Shown one piece after another: positions 7,560 to 16,325 of a stretch of DNA of 42,498 bases. The DNA lies in contig JAEDFO010000017.1 of NCBI GenBank assembly GCA_016292745.1, forward strand, positions 1 through 42,498, read 5' to 3'. The notes beneath the pieces are model-generated. The model was not told where the DNA came from, ran no database searches, and worked only from the letters and a program-made list of their open reading frames with translations. The translations under genes and the position numbers were made by a program. Origin of the DNA: Muribaculaceae bacterium. Its GTDB lineage: Bacteria > Bacteroidota > Bacteroidia > Bacteroidales > Muribaculaceae. Every line of letters begins with the position of its first letter. Position 1 is the stretch's first letter.

Positions 7560-10500
7560 ATGAATAAACCAATCGCTCTGCTCATCATGTTATCAATCGC
7601 TGCCACCCTGCAAGCACAGGTGGTGGGCGCAATTCCCGATTCCACAAGGCTGCAACAGCCATTCGGCACTGCCGACGCTCTAACGTTTCGCCAGCCCGAC
7701 AAAATCTACTATCCCGAGACATGGTTCCACTTTCTCAACGGCAGCATCGGCAAATCGGGAATTACCACCGATTTGCAAGCCATAGCCGACGCGGGGATAA
7801 CCGGCATCTCCTTTTTCCACGGACAGCAGGGCGACCCCAGCGACTGGCCGGGAACTGAAGAGCACATCGAGTGTCTGTCGCCAAAATGGGAACAGTTGGT
7901 GAGCCATACAGCCCGGGAGGCAAAGCGCCTGGGGCTACGGTTCAGCATCCAGACCTGTCCGGGATGGGCCATGAGCGGTGGTCCGTGGGTGAAACCCGAG
8001 CAAAGCATGCGACATCTTGCCTACAGCCGCACCGATGTGGATGGCGGCTCTCGCATTGCAATGAAACTGGAATCGCCGCAGAAAGAGAGTTGGCAAAACT
8101 ATCAGGACCTGATGGTGCTTGCATTCCCCACTCCCGAAGGCGACACCGGCACACCGCTGCAAGTGAGCAAGGTTACATCCGACGACGAGCCGCAGAAGTG
8201 GCTCGACTGCCTCAACGGCACGCTACAAGGTCCAATATCGCTGAAGCCCACAACCGGGCAGCAGCCACACGTGGTCGACATTGAGCTGGCCGACCGTCAG
8301 ACAGTGCGCTCGCTGGTGTTCAATCCCATCGACCAGATGAACCACGAATTTGTCGTCGAGCCGGGCATACATGTAAAGATGACCGCCATAGGTGATGACG
8401 GCGCCAGCCAGATAGTGCTGGATAGCAATTTCCCAATGTCGAACTGGCAAGACGGCACCCAAACAATGACCTTTGCCCTCGATGAGGCACCGGCACGACA
8501 TTTCCGCATAGAGATAGCGAACAGGCACAGCATTAACATCAGCAGCATGCGTCTCTACAGTGCTGCCCGCAAAAGCAACTGGGAGGGAGAAGGCGGCTGG
8601 ACACTGCGCCGTATTGTGCGTGAGAACGAGAATCCGCGACAGTCGGCCAATGCCTACATCAGTTCGAATGAGATAGTCAACCTCACCGCCATGATGGTGA
8701 GCCCCGACTCGCTGGAGTGGACAGCACCGGCCGGAAAGTGGACAGTGCTCCGCATAGGCCATGTGAATACCGGCCGCCGCAACGGACCGGCACCGGCCGA
8801 GGCTACCGGTTGGGAAATCAACAAATTCGACCCCGAGCTGGTCGACTACCAATTCGACAGCTATGTTGGCCGGTTGCAGAGAGGTCCGCTCAACGGTTTG
8901 CTCGACAATATGCTGATGGACAGCTGGGAATGCAGCACACAAACATGGACCGCCGACATGCCCGAGGCATTTGCTAAACAGGCCGGCTACGAGCTGCAGA
9001 AGTGGATACCCGCTCTGTTCGGTTATGTGATTGACAACCTGGAACAAACATCGGAATTTCTCAACGACTTCCGCATGACGCAAAACCGGCTGTTCGTCGA
9101 CAATTTCTATGGCCGAATGACTCACAATGCCCACAAGAACGGCATAACCATACAATATGAGACAGCCGCCGGCGACATTTTCCCCGGATGCCCCATGGAA
9201 TATTACAAATGGGCCGATGTGCCCATGACCGAGTTCTGGCAACCCATCGGCAACTGGCTCAACAACCGGAACTACAAGCCGATACGCCCCACCTCGTCGG
9301 CTGCACGCATGTATGGCAAGCCACGAGTGTCGGCCGAGGCATTCACGAGCTTCGACCTCAACTGGAATGAGCATCTGGGCATGTTGCGCGAGGTAGCCAA
9401 CAGGAATGTGCTTGACGGTGTAACACACATGGTGTTTCACACCTATACCCATAACCCCGACCCCGACAAATATCAGCCCGGCACCTCGTTTGGCGGTGCC
9501 ATCGGCACTCCATTTCTGCGCAAGCAGACATGGTGGCCCTATATGCACAGTTTCACCACCTATCTGGCACGCAACACATTTATGCTGGAGCGCGGCAAGC
9601 CTGTATCGGATGTGCTCTGGTATCTTGGCGATGAAATCCAGCAGAAACCCGACCAGAAGGTTGAGTTCCCGGAAGGCTACAAATACGACTATTGCAACAC
9701 CGATGCCCTGATGACCCGCATCGATGTTGTTGACGGCCATTGGGTGACACCCGACGGAATCCGATACAAGTTGCTGTGGATTCCTGACAGCGCCACGCGA
9801 TTGCTGCCTGGCACCATTGAGCGCCTTACCCAACTGGTGCAAAAAGGAGGCATATTGGTGGCCGACGCCCCCAAGCATCCCGCCACGCGTCTGCAAGGTG
9901 AGCAATTGTCGATGTTCCATAGCGCTGTGAACCACTTGTGGCACGGCACTGCCGGCCACGGGCGTGTGATGAGCGGAATCGCCATTGGCGATGCTCTGAA
10001 GACTCTCGACATTGAGCCCGATGTGAAACCTACACGCGCACAATGGTTACATCGCCGGACCGATGGCGCTGACTGGTATATGGTATGTCCGCCCGAAAAG
10101 GAAAGTTTCGAGGGTGTGGTGGAATTCCACACCACCGGAGGCGCCGAACTCTGGAACCCCATGAACGGCAGCATCGAGCCGCTGCCCAGCGTGGAAGCTA
10201 ACGGCTACTCCGGCATTGAGCTGAAGCTCGAGCGCGGCGAGTGCAAATATGTCGTCTTCCGCCACGACAGAACGAAACCAAAGGTGCGCGCAACATCGTC
10301 GTCATTCTCCACTCTCGACAACCTCGAATGGACACTCACCTTCCCCCAAGGATGGGGAGTGGAAGCGCCCATTACCATCAACCGGCTGCAACCGTGGTGC
10401 GAACTACCACTGTCCGACGAAGGAAAGGCCTTCAGCGGCACCGTAACCTATGAAAGCTCATTCTCCGTCGGCAAACTAAACCGCAAGGCCCGATTTTTCA

Positions 10501-10790
10501 TAGGGTTAGGCGAGGTGGAAAGCATTGCCGTGGTGAAAGTGAACGGTGCCGTCGTCGACACCTTGTGGACTGCACCATACAAGGCCGATATCACTCCTTA
10601 TATAAAAAAAGGAGTTAACCGACTCACCGTTGAGGTAACCAGCACATGGCGCAACCGGCTGGTTTACGATGCAGCACAACCGGCCGAACGCCGCAAGACA
10701 TGGGTATTGGCCGGGCCACCGGCAGGCAGCGAACCGATTCGCTACGGTCTACTGGGTCCAGTCTCGATAGAAGAACGAAAATATAAATAA
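7560..10790 (+). CDS. Secreted glycoside hydrolase, GH106-like (alpha-L-rhamnosidase type)
   Basis: 1076 residues, the normal size for GH106 enzymes. Signal peptide MNKPIALLIMLSIAATLQAQ. The N-terminal catalytic region begins YYPETWFHFLNGSIGKSGIT and continues with GITGISFFHGQQGD and FSIQTCPGWAMSGGPWV, a hallmark of this family. The middle contains a long barrel segment with WECSTQTW, YETAAGD and AEAFTSFDLNW. The C-terminal part carries beta-sandwich modules, the last resembling a galactose-binding/GH2 sugar-binding fold (AITINRLQ to YKADITPYIKKGVNRL). GH106 enzymes remove terminal rhamnose from pectin-type glycans; rhamnose specificity here is inferred from family likeness only. It is not flanked by SusC/SusD genes, so it is outside a standard polysaccharide locus. 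A PrsW gene follows after 3 nt. Confidence 0.8.
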   Translation: MNKPIALLIMLSIAATLQAQVVGAIPDSTRLQQPFGTADALTFRQPDKIYYPETWFHFLNGSIGKSGITTDLQAIADAGITGISFFHGQQGDPSDWPGTEEHIECLSPKWEQLVSHTAREAKRLGLRFSIQTCPGWAMSGGPWVKPEQSMRHLAYSRTDVDGGSRIAMKLESPQKESWQNYQDLMVLAFPTPEGDTGTPLQVSKVTSDDEPQKWLDCLNGTLQGPISLKPTTGQQPHVVDIELADRQTVRSLVFNPIDQMNHEFVVEPGIHVKMTAIGDDGASQIVLDSNFPMSNWQDGTQTMTFALDEAPARHFRIEIANRHSINISSMRLYSAARKSNWEGEGGWTLRRIVRENENPRQSANAYISSNEIVNLTAMMVSPDSLEWTAPAGKWTVLRIGHVNTGRRNGPAPAEATGWEINKFDPELVDYQFDSYVGRLQRGPLNGLLDNMLMDSWECSTQTWTADMPEAFAKQAGYELQKWIPALFGYVIDNLEQTSEFLNDFRMTQNRLFVDNFYGRMTHNAHKNGITIQYETAAGDIFPGCPMEYYKWADVPMTEFWQPIGNWLNNRNYKPIRPTSSAARMYGKPRVSAEAFTSFDLNWNEHLGMLREVANRNVLDGVTHMVFHTYTHNPDPDKYQPGTSFGGAIGTPFLRKQTWWPYMHSFTTYLARNTFMLERGKPVSDVLWYLGDEIQQKPDQKVEFPEGYKYDYCNTDALMTRIDVVDGHWVTPDGIRYKLLWIPDSATRLLPGTIERLTQLVQKGGILVADAPKHPATRLQGEQLSMFHSAVNHLWHGTAGHGRVMSGIAIGDALKTLDIEPDVKPTRAQWLHRRTDGADWYMVCPPEKESFEGVVEFHTTGGAELWNPMNGSIEPLPSVEANGYSGIELKLERGECKYVVFRHDRTKPKVRATSSSFSTLDNLEWTLTFPQGWGVEAPITINRLQPWCELPLSDEGKAFSGTVTYESSFSVGKLNRKARFFIGLGEVESIAVVKVNGAVVDTLWTAPYKADITPYIKKGVNRLTVEVTSTWRNRLVYDAAQPAERRKTWVLAGPPAGSEPIRYGLLGPVSIEERKYK

Positions 10791-10793
10791 TTC

Positions 10794-11528
10794 ATGAACG
10801 ACAACATATTCATAGAGCAACTAATTGCAGCACTGCTTCCGGCCGCGGTTCTGCTGATGCTCGTAGTGATGCGCGACAAGCATCGCGAGCCGGCAAGCCA
10901 GCTGATTAAAGCCATTCTGCTTGGCGTGGCAATAGTGATTCCGGTTATAGCCACCGAATTTGCAGCTCAATTTGCCGGAACCATATTGGGACTTGGAACC
11001 GACAGCCTTATGGGTGCACTCTACACATCATTTATTGGTGCCGCACTGCCCGAAGAGGCATTCAAACTGCTGGCGCTATGGTTGTTGCTACGCAAAAACC
11101 GGCATTTCGACGAGCACTACGACGGCATAGTGTATGCCGTGTGCATATCGATGGGATTTGCCGCAGTTGAAAACGTGAGCTACATTGTTGGCACCGACGA
11201 GTGGATGTCGACAGCCTTGTCACGAGGCATCTTTGCCGTACCTGGCCATTACGCCTTTGCCATACTCATGGGCTATTACTTCTCGGTTTACTGCTTCATC
11301 AACCATTCGCGACACACCGCCATCAGCATATTGCTGGCACCGGTAGTGGCCCACGGCATCTACGACGCCATACTGTTCAGCGCCCAGATTAATCCGATGA
11401 TAGAAGCCGCGAGCTCGTTGTTGCTGCTGTGGTTCTGCTATAAGGTGCAAACTGTGGCACATCAGCGAGTGCTCTGGCTTATGAACGCCGACAACAGCGC
11501 CACCCCACCCCGCATCGACAACCTTTAG
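10794..11528 (+). CDS. PrsW family intramembrane glutamic protease
   Basis: 244 residues, strongly hydrophobic with about seven to eight membrane helices. The conserved polar residues of the PrsW/CAAX-like Abi group are visible. These are EEAFK (Glu 87 and 88, Lys 91), GFAAVEN near residue 125, an intramembrane His in PGHYAFA, and a last His in VVAHGIYD. These form the presumed catalytic site in the inner membrane. In Bacillus, PrsW cleaves the anti-sigma factor RsiW; the substrate here is unknown and no anti-sigma factor is encoded nearby. The ATG lies 3 nt after the GH106 stop, so the two are almost certainly co-transcribed. The pairing is unusual. Confidence 0.8.
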   Translation: MNDNIFIEQLIAALLPAAVLLMLVVMRDKHREPASQLIKAILLGVAIVIPVIATEFAAQFAGTILGLGTDSLMGALYTSFIGAALPEEAFKLLALWLLLRKNRHFDEHYDGIVYAVCISMGFAAVENVSYIVGTDEWMSTALSRGIFAVPGHYAFAILMGYYFSVYCFINHSRHTAISILLAPVVAHGIYDAILFSAQINPMIEAASSLLLLWFCYKVQTVAHQRVLWLMNADNSATPPRIDNL

Positions 11529-11553
11529 TACGCGCACAGGCACGGAAATTATA

Positions 11554-11585
11554 TTTGTTTGAATCACAAAGAAATCGTAACTTTG
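11554..11585 (+). promoter_or_regulatory. tyrS promoter
   Basis: TTTG at 11554-11557 and TAACTTTG at 11578-11585, spacing 20 nt. The leader to ATG 11625 is about 33 nt, ruling out the in-frame start at 11559. Confidence 0.65.
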
Positions 11586-11624
11586 CCGCCACTAAACGAA
11601 ACAACATTTTATTATATCAATACG

Positions 11625-12917
11625 ATGAACTTTATAGAGGAACTTCAATGGCGCGGTATGATTCATACCATGATGCCAGGTACAGAAGAACAACTTAACA
11701 AGGAAATGACCTCGGCCTATCTGGGCATCGACCCCACTGCCGACTCATTGCATATAGGCCATCTGGTGGGCGTGATGATGCTCAAGCATTTCCAGCGCTC
11801 GGGACACCGTCCGATTGCACTCATCGGCGGCGCCACCGGCATGATTGGCGACCCATCGATGAAATCGCAGGAGCGCAAGCTCATCGATGAGGAAACCCTT
11901 CGCCACAACCAGGAGGCCATAAAGAAACAGCTCTCCAAATTCCTCGATTTCGACAGCGATGCCCCTAACCGTGCCATACTCGTCAACAACTACGACTGGA
12001 TGAAGGACTACGGTTTCCTGAACTTCATCCGCGACATCGGCAAGCACATCACTGTAAACTATATGATGGCCAAGGACTCGGTGAAGAAGCGTCTTGCCGC
12101 CAACGCCGACCACGGCATGTCGTTCACCGAATTCTCCTACCAGCTTCTCCAGGGCTACGACTTCCTGCACCTGTATCGCACCAAGAACTGCCGTCTGCAG
12201 CTTGGCGGCAGCGACCAGTGGGGCAACATCACCACCGGCACCGAACTGATACGTCGCGTTGAAGGCGGCGAGGCATTCGCCCTCACCTGCCCGCTCATCA
12301 CCAAGGCCGACGGCGGCAAATTCGGCAAGACCGAATCGGGCAACGTATGGCTCGACCCTCGCTACACATCGCCTTACAAGTTCTACCAGTTCTGGCTCAA
12401 CGTGAGCGATGCCGACGCAGAGAAGTACATAAAGATATTCACCGAACTCTCGCGCGAGGAAATCGAAAGTCTCGTAGCCGAGCAGCAAGCCGACCCCGGC
12501 CAGCGTCCGCTTCAGAAACGCCTCGCCAAGGAAATCACCACCATGGTCCACTCGGCAGCCGAATACGAGGCAGCCGTAGAGGCCTCGCAGATACTGTTTT
12601 CGAACAAAGCCGGCGACATTCTGCACCGCATCGACGAAAGCACCCTTCTGTCGGTGTTTGAAGGCGTTCCGCAATTCGAAGTGGCCCGCTCAGTAATCGA
12701 AGCCGGAGTGTCAGCCGCCGAACTGCTTACCGAGCACGCACAGGTGTTCGCCTCGAAAGGCGAGATGCGCAAGCTCACCCAAGGCGGCGGTGTATCGGTT
12801 AACAAAGAGAAGCTCGCCGATGCCAACACCACCATCACCACCGATTATCTGCTCAACGGCAAATACATACTGGCACAGCGCGGCAAGAAGAATTATTACC
12901 TGATTATCGCAAAATAA
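11625..12917 (+). CDS. tyrS: Tyrosyl-tRNA synthetase
   Basis: 430 residues, the usual bacterial length. It has a class I aminoacyl-tRNA synthetase fold with HIGH at residues 43-46 (SLHIGHLVGV), GGATGMIGDPS, the tyrosine-binding segment LLQGYDFLHL, LGGSDQWGNI, and KFGKTESG as the KMSKS equivalent. The C-terminal S4 RNA-binding domain includes TQGGGVSVNKEKLADANTTI. It charges tRNA-Tyr with tyrosine in the cytosol. The start was chosen because the protein begins MNFIEELQWRGMIH, as in other Bacteroidetes, and because the promoter lies 40 nt upstream. It is transcribed alone and precedes a tRNA-Gln gene with its own promoter. Confidence 0.96.
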   Translation: MNFIEELQWRGMIHTMMPGTEEQLNKEMTSAYLGIDPTADSLHIGHLVGVMMLKHFQRSGHRPIALIGGATGMIGDPSMKSQERKLIDEETLRHNQEAIKKQLSKFLDFDSDAPNRAILVNNYDWMKDYGFLNFIRDIGKHITVNYMMAKDSVKKRLAANADHGMSFTEFSYQLLQGYDFLHLYRTKNCRLQLGGSDQWGNITTGTELIRRVEGGEAFALTCPLITKADGGKFGKTESGNVWLDPRYTSPYKFYQFWLNVSDADAEKYIKIFTELSREEIESLVAEQQADPGQRPLQKRLAKEITTMVHSAAEYEAAVEASQILFSNKAGDILHRIDESTLLSVFEGVPQFEVARSVIEAGVSAAELLTEHAQVFASKGEMRKLTQGGGVSVNKEKLADANTTITTDYLLNGKYILAQRGKKNYYLIIAK

Positions 12918-12928
12918 TCGGAAAAATC

Positions 12929-12959
12929 TTGCACAATACAAAAGTTGTGCCTAACTTTG
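12929..12959 (+). promoter_or_regulatory. tRNA-Gln promoter
   Basis: TTG at 12929-12931 and TAACTTTG at 12952-12959, spacing 20 nt. The predicted start lies about 30 nt before the mature tRNA. Confidence 0.6.
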
Positions 12960-12997
12960 CAATGCTATTACGACGACGAGTCGCGATAGATAAGGAT

Positions 12998-13071
12998 TGT
13001 CTTATGGTGTAATGGTAGCACTGCAGTTTTTGGTTCTGCCTGTCGAAGTTCGAATCTTCGTAAGACAACCA
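12998..13071 (+). tRNA. tRNA-Gln (anticodon TTG)
   Basis: Acceptor arms TGTCTTA (12998-13004) and TAAGACA (13061-13067) pair fully. They are followed by discriminator A and a genome-encoded CCA (13069-13071). The T-arm is CGAAG-TTCGAAT-CTTCG. The anticodon loop TTTTGGT places TTG at positions 34-36. The anticodon stem GCAGT/TCTGC has a T-T mismatch at the pair next to the loop, where E. coli tRNA-Gln has A-U. The D-arm (GGTGTAATGGTAGCAC) is normal for Gln. Confidence 0.92.
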
Positions 13072-13076
13072 CCCAC

Positions 13077-13106
13077 AAGCCCTCACTCATTTGAGGGCTT
13101 TTGTTT
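13077..13106 (+). terminator. Terminator of tRNA-Gln
   Basis: AAGCCCTCA (13077-13085) pairs with TGAGGGCTT (13092-13100), followed by TTGTTT. Confidence 0.8.
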
Positions 13107-13150
13107 CGCAAAACACTAACACAACCTTACTTAACCTAACAACGATGCAA

Positions 13151-13175
13151 AAGGCAGAGCCATCAGCTCTGCCTT
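13151..13175. terminator. Second hairpin, possibly bidirectional terminator
   Basis: AAGGCAGAGC and GCTCTGCCTT form a perfect 10-bp stem around CATCA. On the minus strand it is followed by TTTTGC. It lies 45 nt after the tRNA terminator with no gene between and may be a back-up terminator. Confidence 0.55.
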
Positions 13176-13289
13176 CATCATTTTCATTCCAGAGCGGCGG
13201 TGAATTCAAGGCGCAAGGTCAAATAATGGCTTCAGCACTGTTGGAAATGGGCGATTTATGGGGGTTTGCATAATTTTAGGGCGAAAAGG

Positions 13290-13320
13290 TTGATTTTTAA
13301 GCGAAATGTTTATACCTTTG
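13290..13320 (+). promoter_or_regulatory. Promoter of the yceD-rpmF-fabH unit
   Basis: TTG at 13290-13292 and TACCTTTG at 13313-13320, spacing 20 nt. Transcription would start near 13326, so the in-frame ATG at 13306 cannot be used. This supports the TTG start at 13345. Confidence 0.65.
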
Positions 13321-13344
13321 CACCGAATTATCGAAAAGAAGATT

Positions 13345-13914
13345 TTGGGAAAGTTCACAGCTTATAAATTGCAGCTAAAAAGCATGCCTACAGGGACAAA
13401 TGAGTTCACTTACCATCTTGGGAGCGAATTCTTTGCCGATATGGAGAGCGAGGATATCCGCTCGGGCAATGTGGAAGTGGCGCTGACAGTAAAGAACAGC
13501 GGCCAGGCCTATAAGCTTGACTTTGTGATGAAAGGCGAGATAGTGGTTGGATGCGACCGCTGTCTGGACGATCTTCCGCTTGAAGTCGACACCACCTATT
13601 CACTGACGGTGAAATATGGCGAGGAGTATAGCGACGAGAGCGACGATCTGCTGATTATCCCCGAAAGCGACACGTATCTGAACGTGGCGTATATGATATA
13701 CGACACTGTGGCGCTGACCATCCCGATGAAGCATGTTCACAAGCCGGGCATGTGTAACAAGGCGATGAGCGACACGTTGAAGCGACTGTCGCGCGAATTC
13801 GACGACGAATCGGCCGAAGGCCTCGATGAGGGAGAAGCCGATATGCCGGGAGACGACGAGAAAGAGGTTGACCCACGATGGGCAGCCCTAAAAAATATTA
13901 AAGAAAACAATTAA
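13345..13914 (+). CDS. yceD: YceD/DUF177 family protein, TTG start
   Basis: 189 residues. The conserved Bacteroidetes N-terminus of this family (MGKF-x-Y-x-x-x-LKS) is recovered only by starting at TTG 13345, giving (M)GKFTAYKLQLKSMPTGTNEF. The first downstream ATG (13384) would cut 13 conserved residues, and the upstream ATG precedes the transcription start. Domain landmarks are the CDRCLDDLPL motif near residue 70 and an acidic C-terminal tail (DDESAEGLDEGEADMPG). DUF177/YceD proteins are linked with 23S rRNA accumulation and are almost always encoded just before rpmF, as here (12 nt to L32). It is likely cytosolic and acts with ribosome synthesis. The exact biochemical role of the family is not settled. 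Confidence 0.88.
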   Translation: MGKFTAYKLQLKSMPTGTNEFTYHLGSEFFADMESEDIRSGNVEVALTVKNSGQAYKLDFVMKGEIVVGCDRCLDDLPLEVDTTYSLTVKYGEEYSDESDDLLIIPESDTYLNVAYMIYDTVALTIPMKHVHKPGMCNKAMSDTLKRLSREFDDESAEGLDEGEADMPGDDEKEVDPRWAALKNIKENN

Positions 13915-13926
13915 AAAACAATAACA

Positions 13927-14118
13927 ATGGCACATCCTAAACGAAAACAATCGAAGACAAGAACAGCGAAGAGAAGAACTCACGATAAGGCATTGGTACC
14001 CACAATCGTAGCATGTCCAAACTGCGGCGCATGGCACCTGTATCACACAGTATGCGGCGAATGCGGTTATTATCGTGGCAAGCTGGCTATTGAGAAAGCA
14101 GCTGTTGCTGCCGAATAA
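13927..14118 (+). CDS. rpmF: 50S ribosomal protein L32
   Basis: 63 residues beginning MAHPKRKQSKTRTAKRRTH, the highly basic N-terminal extension of L32 that threads into the large ribosomal subunit. A zinc ribbon follows with CPNCG and CGECGYY, so this is the four-cysteine (zinc-binding, C+) form. It lies 12 nt after yceD and about 90 nt before fabH, the conserved yceD-rpmF-fabH arrangement. I see no second, cysteine-free paralogue in this window. Confidence 0.97.
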   Translation: MAHPKRKQSKTRTAKRRTHDKALVPTIVACPNCGAWHLYHTVCGECGYYRGKLAIEKAAVAAE

Positions 14119-14209
14119 TCGTTAATCGGTATCCGACAGCAACATAACCAGTGACTATCCTAAATGGGAAACAATTTAGGATATATTTTCGTATATATAA
14201 AAGATAAAT

Positions 14210-15190
14210 ATGCCAAACGCAAGAATCAGCGGAATTGCCGCCTATACTCCCGACTATAAGCTCACCAACGATGAGCTTTCGAGAATGGTCGACACAAACG
14301 ATGAGTGGATAACCACCCGTGTAGGTATCAAGGAGCGTCGAATCCAAAAGACACCCGGCTTAGGGTCGTCGCATATGGGTATGGAAGCCGTCAACAAGCT
14401 TCTGGCCGAGACAGGAACCGACAAGAATGATATCGAACTGCTAATATGCGCCACATCGAACCCCGACTATCGATTCCCATCGACAGCATCGGTGATAGTG
14501 CAGAAATGCGGACTGGGCAAAGCATATGCCTATGACATCCAAGCCGCCTGTGCGGGATTTATCGTGGCACTTCAATCGGCCAATGCCTATGTGAAGAGCG
14601 GGTTGTATAAGAAGGTCATCGTGGTAGCCGCCGAAATGATGTCGAGCATGACCGACTATCAAGACCGCGCCACATGTCCGTTGTTTGGCGACGGAGCAGC
14701 AGCTGTGCTCGTAGAGCCCACCGATGAGCCCATCGGTGTGATTGACGGCGAATATCACGTTGACGGCACTGGTCTGCCTCATCTGGTGATGAAGGCCGGC
14801 GGGTCGGTGCTTCCGGCTTCGCACGAAACCGTCGATGCACGTCAGCACTTCGTTTATCAAGAGGGCCGCGCCGTATACCGCGCTGCAGTTACCGATATGT
14901 ACGAATCGTCGCTCAACGTTATCAAGCGCAACAATCTGTCGGTTGATTCAATCGACTGGTTCGTTCCGCATCAGGCCAACCTGAGAATCATCGAGGCTGT
15001 AGGCAGCCGTCTGGGCATTGCCCCGGAGAAGGTGCTCGTCAACATTGAGCACTATGGCAACACCAGCGCCGCCAGCATACCCATCTGCCTCGACGAATAC
15101 AAGCACAAGCTCAAGAAAGGCGACAAGGTGATTCTCACCGCTTTCGGCGCCGGATTCACTTGGGGTGCAATGTATCTCATCTGGGGCTGA
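14210..15190 (+). CDS. fabH: 3-oxoacyl-ACP synthase III
   Basis: 326 residues. It condenses acetyl-CoA (or branched acyl-CoA) with malonyl-ACP to start type II fatty acid synthesis in the cytosol. The thiolase-fold catalytic triad is intact: Cys114 in QAACAGF, His254 in WFVPHQANLRI, and Asn284 in HYGNTSAASIP. Bacteroidales make branched and straight chains, so the starter unit cannot be deduced. The ATG at 14210 gives MPNARISGIAAYTPDYKL, the normal N-terminus. It follows rpmF and ends before a strong intrinsic terminator, so it is probably the last gene of the yceD-rpmF-fabH transcript. Confidence 0.95.
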   Translation: MPNARISGIAAYTPDYKLTNDELSRMVDTNDEWITTRVGIKERRIQKTPGLGSSHMGMEAVNKLLAETGTDKNDIELLICATSNPDYRFPSTASVIVQKCGLGKAYAYDIQAACAGFIVALQSANAYVKSGLYKKVIVVAAEMMSSMTDYQDRATCPLFGDGAAAVLVEPTDEPIGVIDGEYHVDGTGLPHLVMKAGGSVLPASHETVDARQHFVYQEGRAVYRAAVTDMYESSLNVIKRNNLSVDSIDWFVPHQANLRIIEAVGSRLGIAPEKVLVNIEHYGNTSAASIPICLDEYKHKLKKGDKVILTAFGAGFTWGAMYLIWG

Positions 15191-15273
15191 TACCAGGCCT
15201 GAAAATATAACTGTCAACAGAACACTGCCGATGCGCACCCTTTGCGATGCCATCTCTCTCATTAGCAAAAAAC

Positions 15274-15296
15274 GCATCGAAAACGATGCTTTTTTT
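15274..15296 (+). terminator. Intrinsic terminator between fabH and era
   Basis: GCATCG and CGATGC form a 6-bp stem with an AAAA loop, followed by seven T residues. It separates fabH from era within an otherwise conserved gene neighbourhood. Confidence 0.85.
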
Positions 15297-15346
15297 GTAT
15301 ATCTTCACATAATTCACTTTTCACCGTCAATCACCCGATTTCTGCA

Positions 15347-16228
15347 ATGCACAAGGCTGGATTTGTTAACATAGTAGGTAACCCCAACGTGGGCAAGTCG
15401 ACACTGATGAACGACCTGGTGGGCGAGCGTCTGTCGATAATCACTGCCAAGGCGCAGACCACGCGCCACCGCATAATGGGCATCGTCAACGCCGACGACT
15501 ACCAGATAGTGTTCTCCGACACCCCGGGTGTGCTGAAGCCGAAATACAAGCTTCAGGAGAGCATGCTCGAATTCTCGGAAGGGGCACTCACCGATGCCGA
15601 TATCCTGATTTACGTTACCGACATCGTTGAAGACCCTTTGAAAAACAAGGATTTCCTCGACAAGGTGGCCAAGGAATCGATACCCATATTATTGATAATC
15701 AACAAAATCGACCTGCTCACCGGTAATGCCGACCTGCTTAAGATTATCGACCGCTGGAAGGAGATACTACCCAATGCCGAGGTGTTCCCCACATCGGCAA
15801 AGGAGCATTTCAACGTCGACAACCTGATGAAGCGCATCGTCGAGCTACTGCCCGACTCGCCACCGTTCTTCGGCAAGGATGCCCTCACCGACAAGCCGGC
15901 ACGCTTCTTCGTCACCGAAATCATCCGTGAGAAGATATTGCTTAACTGCGACAAGGAGGTGCCCTACTCGGCCGAGGTGCTCGTGGAGAAATTCGACGAA
16001 AAAGAGCGCTCGATTCACATCATGGCAGTGGTGTATGTGGAGCGCGACAGCCAGAAGGCTATAGTGATAGGCAAGGGTGGAGCCATGCTGAAGCGCATAG
16101 GCATCGACGCCCGCAAGGATATCGAAACATTCTTCGGCAAGAAGGTGTACCTCGAGATATTTGTGAAAGTGGAGAAAGATTGGCGCAACCGCGAAAACAA
16201 GCTGCGCGCTTTCGGCTACATTGAATAA
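15347..16228 (+). CDS. era: GTPase Era
   Basis: 293 residues. The N-terminal GTPase domain has the G1 loop GNPNVGKST at 11-19, the switch region QTTRHRIMG, G3 SDTPGVLKP and G4 NKIDLL. The C-terminal KH domain includes AIVIGKGGAMLKRIGIDARKDI, which binds the 3' end of 16S rRNA during small-subunit assembly. It is essential in many bacteria and acts in the cytosol at the inner membrane face. It lies between a terminator and der; no good TAnnTTTG box was seen in the 50 nt before it, so its promoter is unresolved. Start ATG 15347 gives the usual MHKAGFVNIVGNPNVGKS. Confidence 0.96.
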   Translation: MHKAGFVNIVGNPNVGKSTLMNDLVGERLSIITAKAQTTRHRIMGIVNADDYQIVFSDTPGVLKPKYKLQESMLEFSEGALTDADILIYVTDIVEDPLKNKDFLDKVAKESIPILLIINKIDLLTGNADLLKIIDRWKEILPNAEVFPTSAKEHFNVDNLMKRIVELLPDSPPFFGKDALTDKPARFFVTEIIREKILLNCDKEVPYSAEVLVEKFDEKERSIHIMAVVYVERDSQKAIVIGKGGAMLKRIGIDARKDIETFFGKKVYLEIFVKVEKDWRNRENKLRAFGYIE

Positions 16229-16325
16229 CGGCGTCACTGCCTGACTCTGACGAAAGGGCCAACGGCACCGCTATACGTCAAAAAGCATTTACTAACCCCG
16301 AAAAAAACCGGAACAATAAAAAGAC

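Noticed and set aside
8223..10043. Long open frame on the minus strand opposite the GH106 gene (about 606 codons)
   Set aside because: It is antisense to a clear coding gene, its composition follows the codon bias of the opposite strand, and the translated product (His/Gly/Val-rich, no motifs) resembles no protein family.
13145..13273. Possible small protein beginning at ATG 13145
   Set aside because: The frame runs straight through the perfect hairpin at 13151-13175 and has no promoter after the tRNA terminator.
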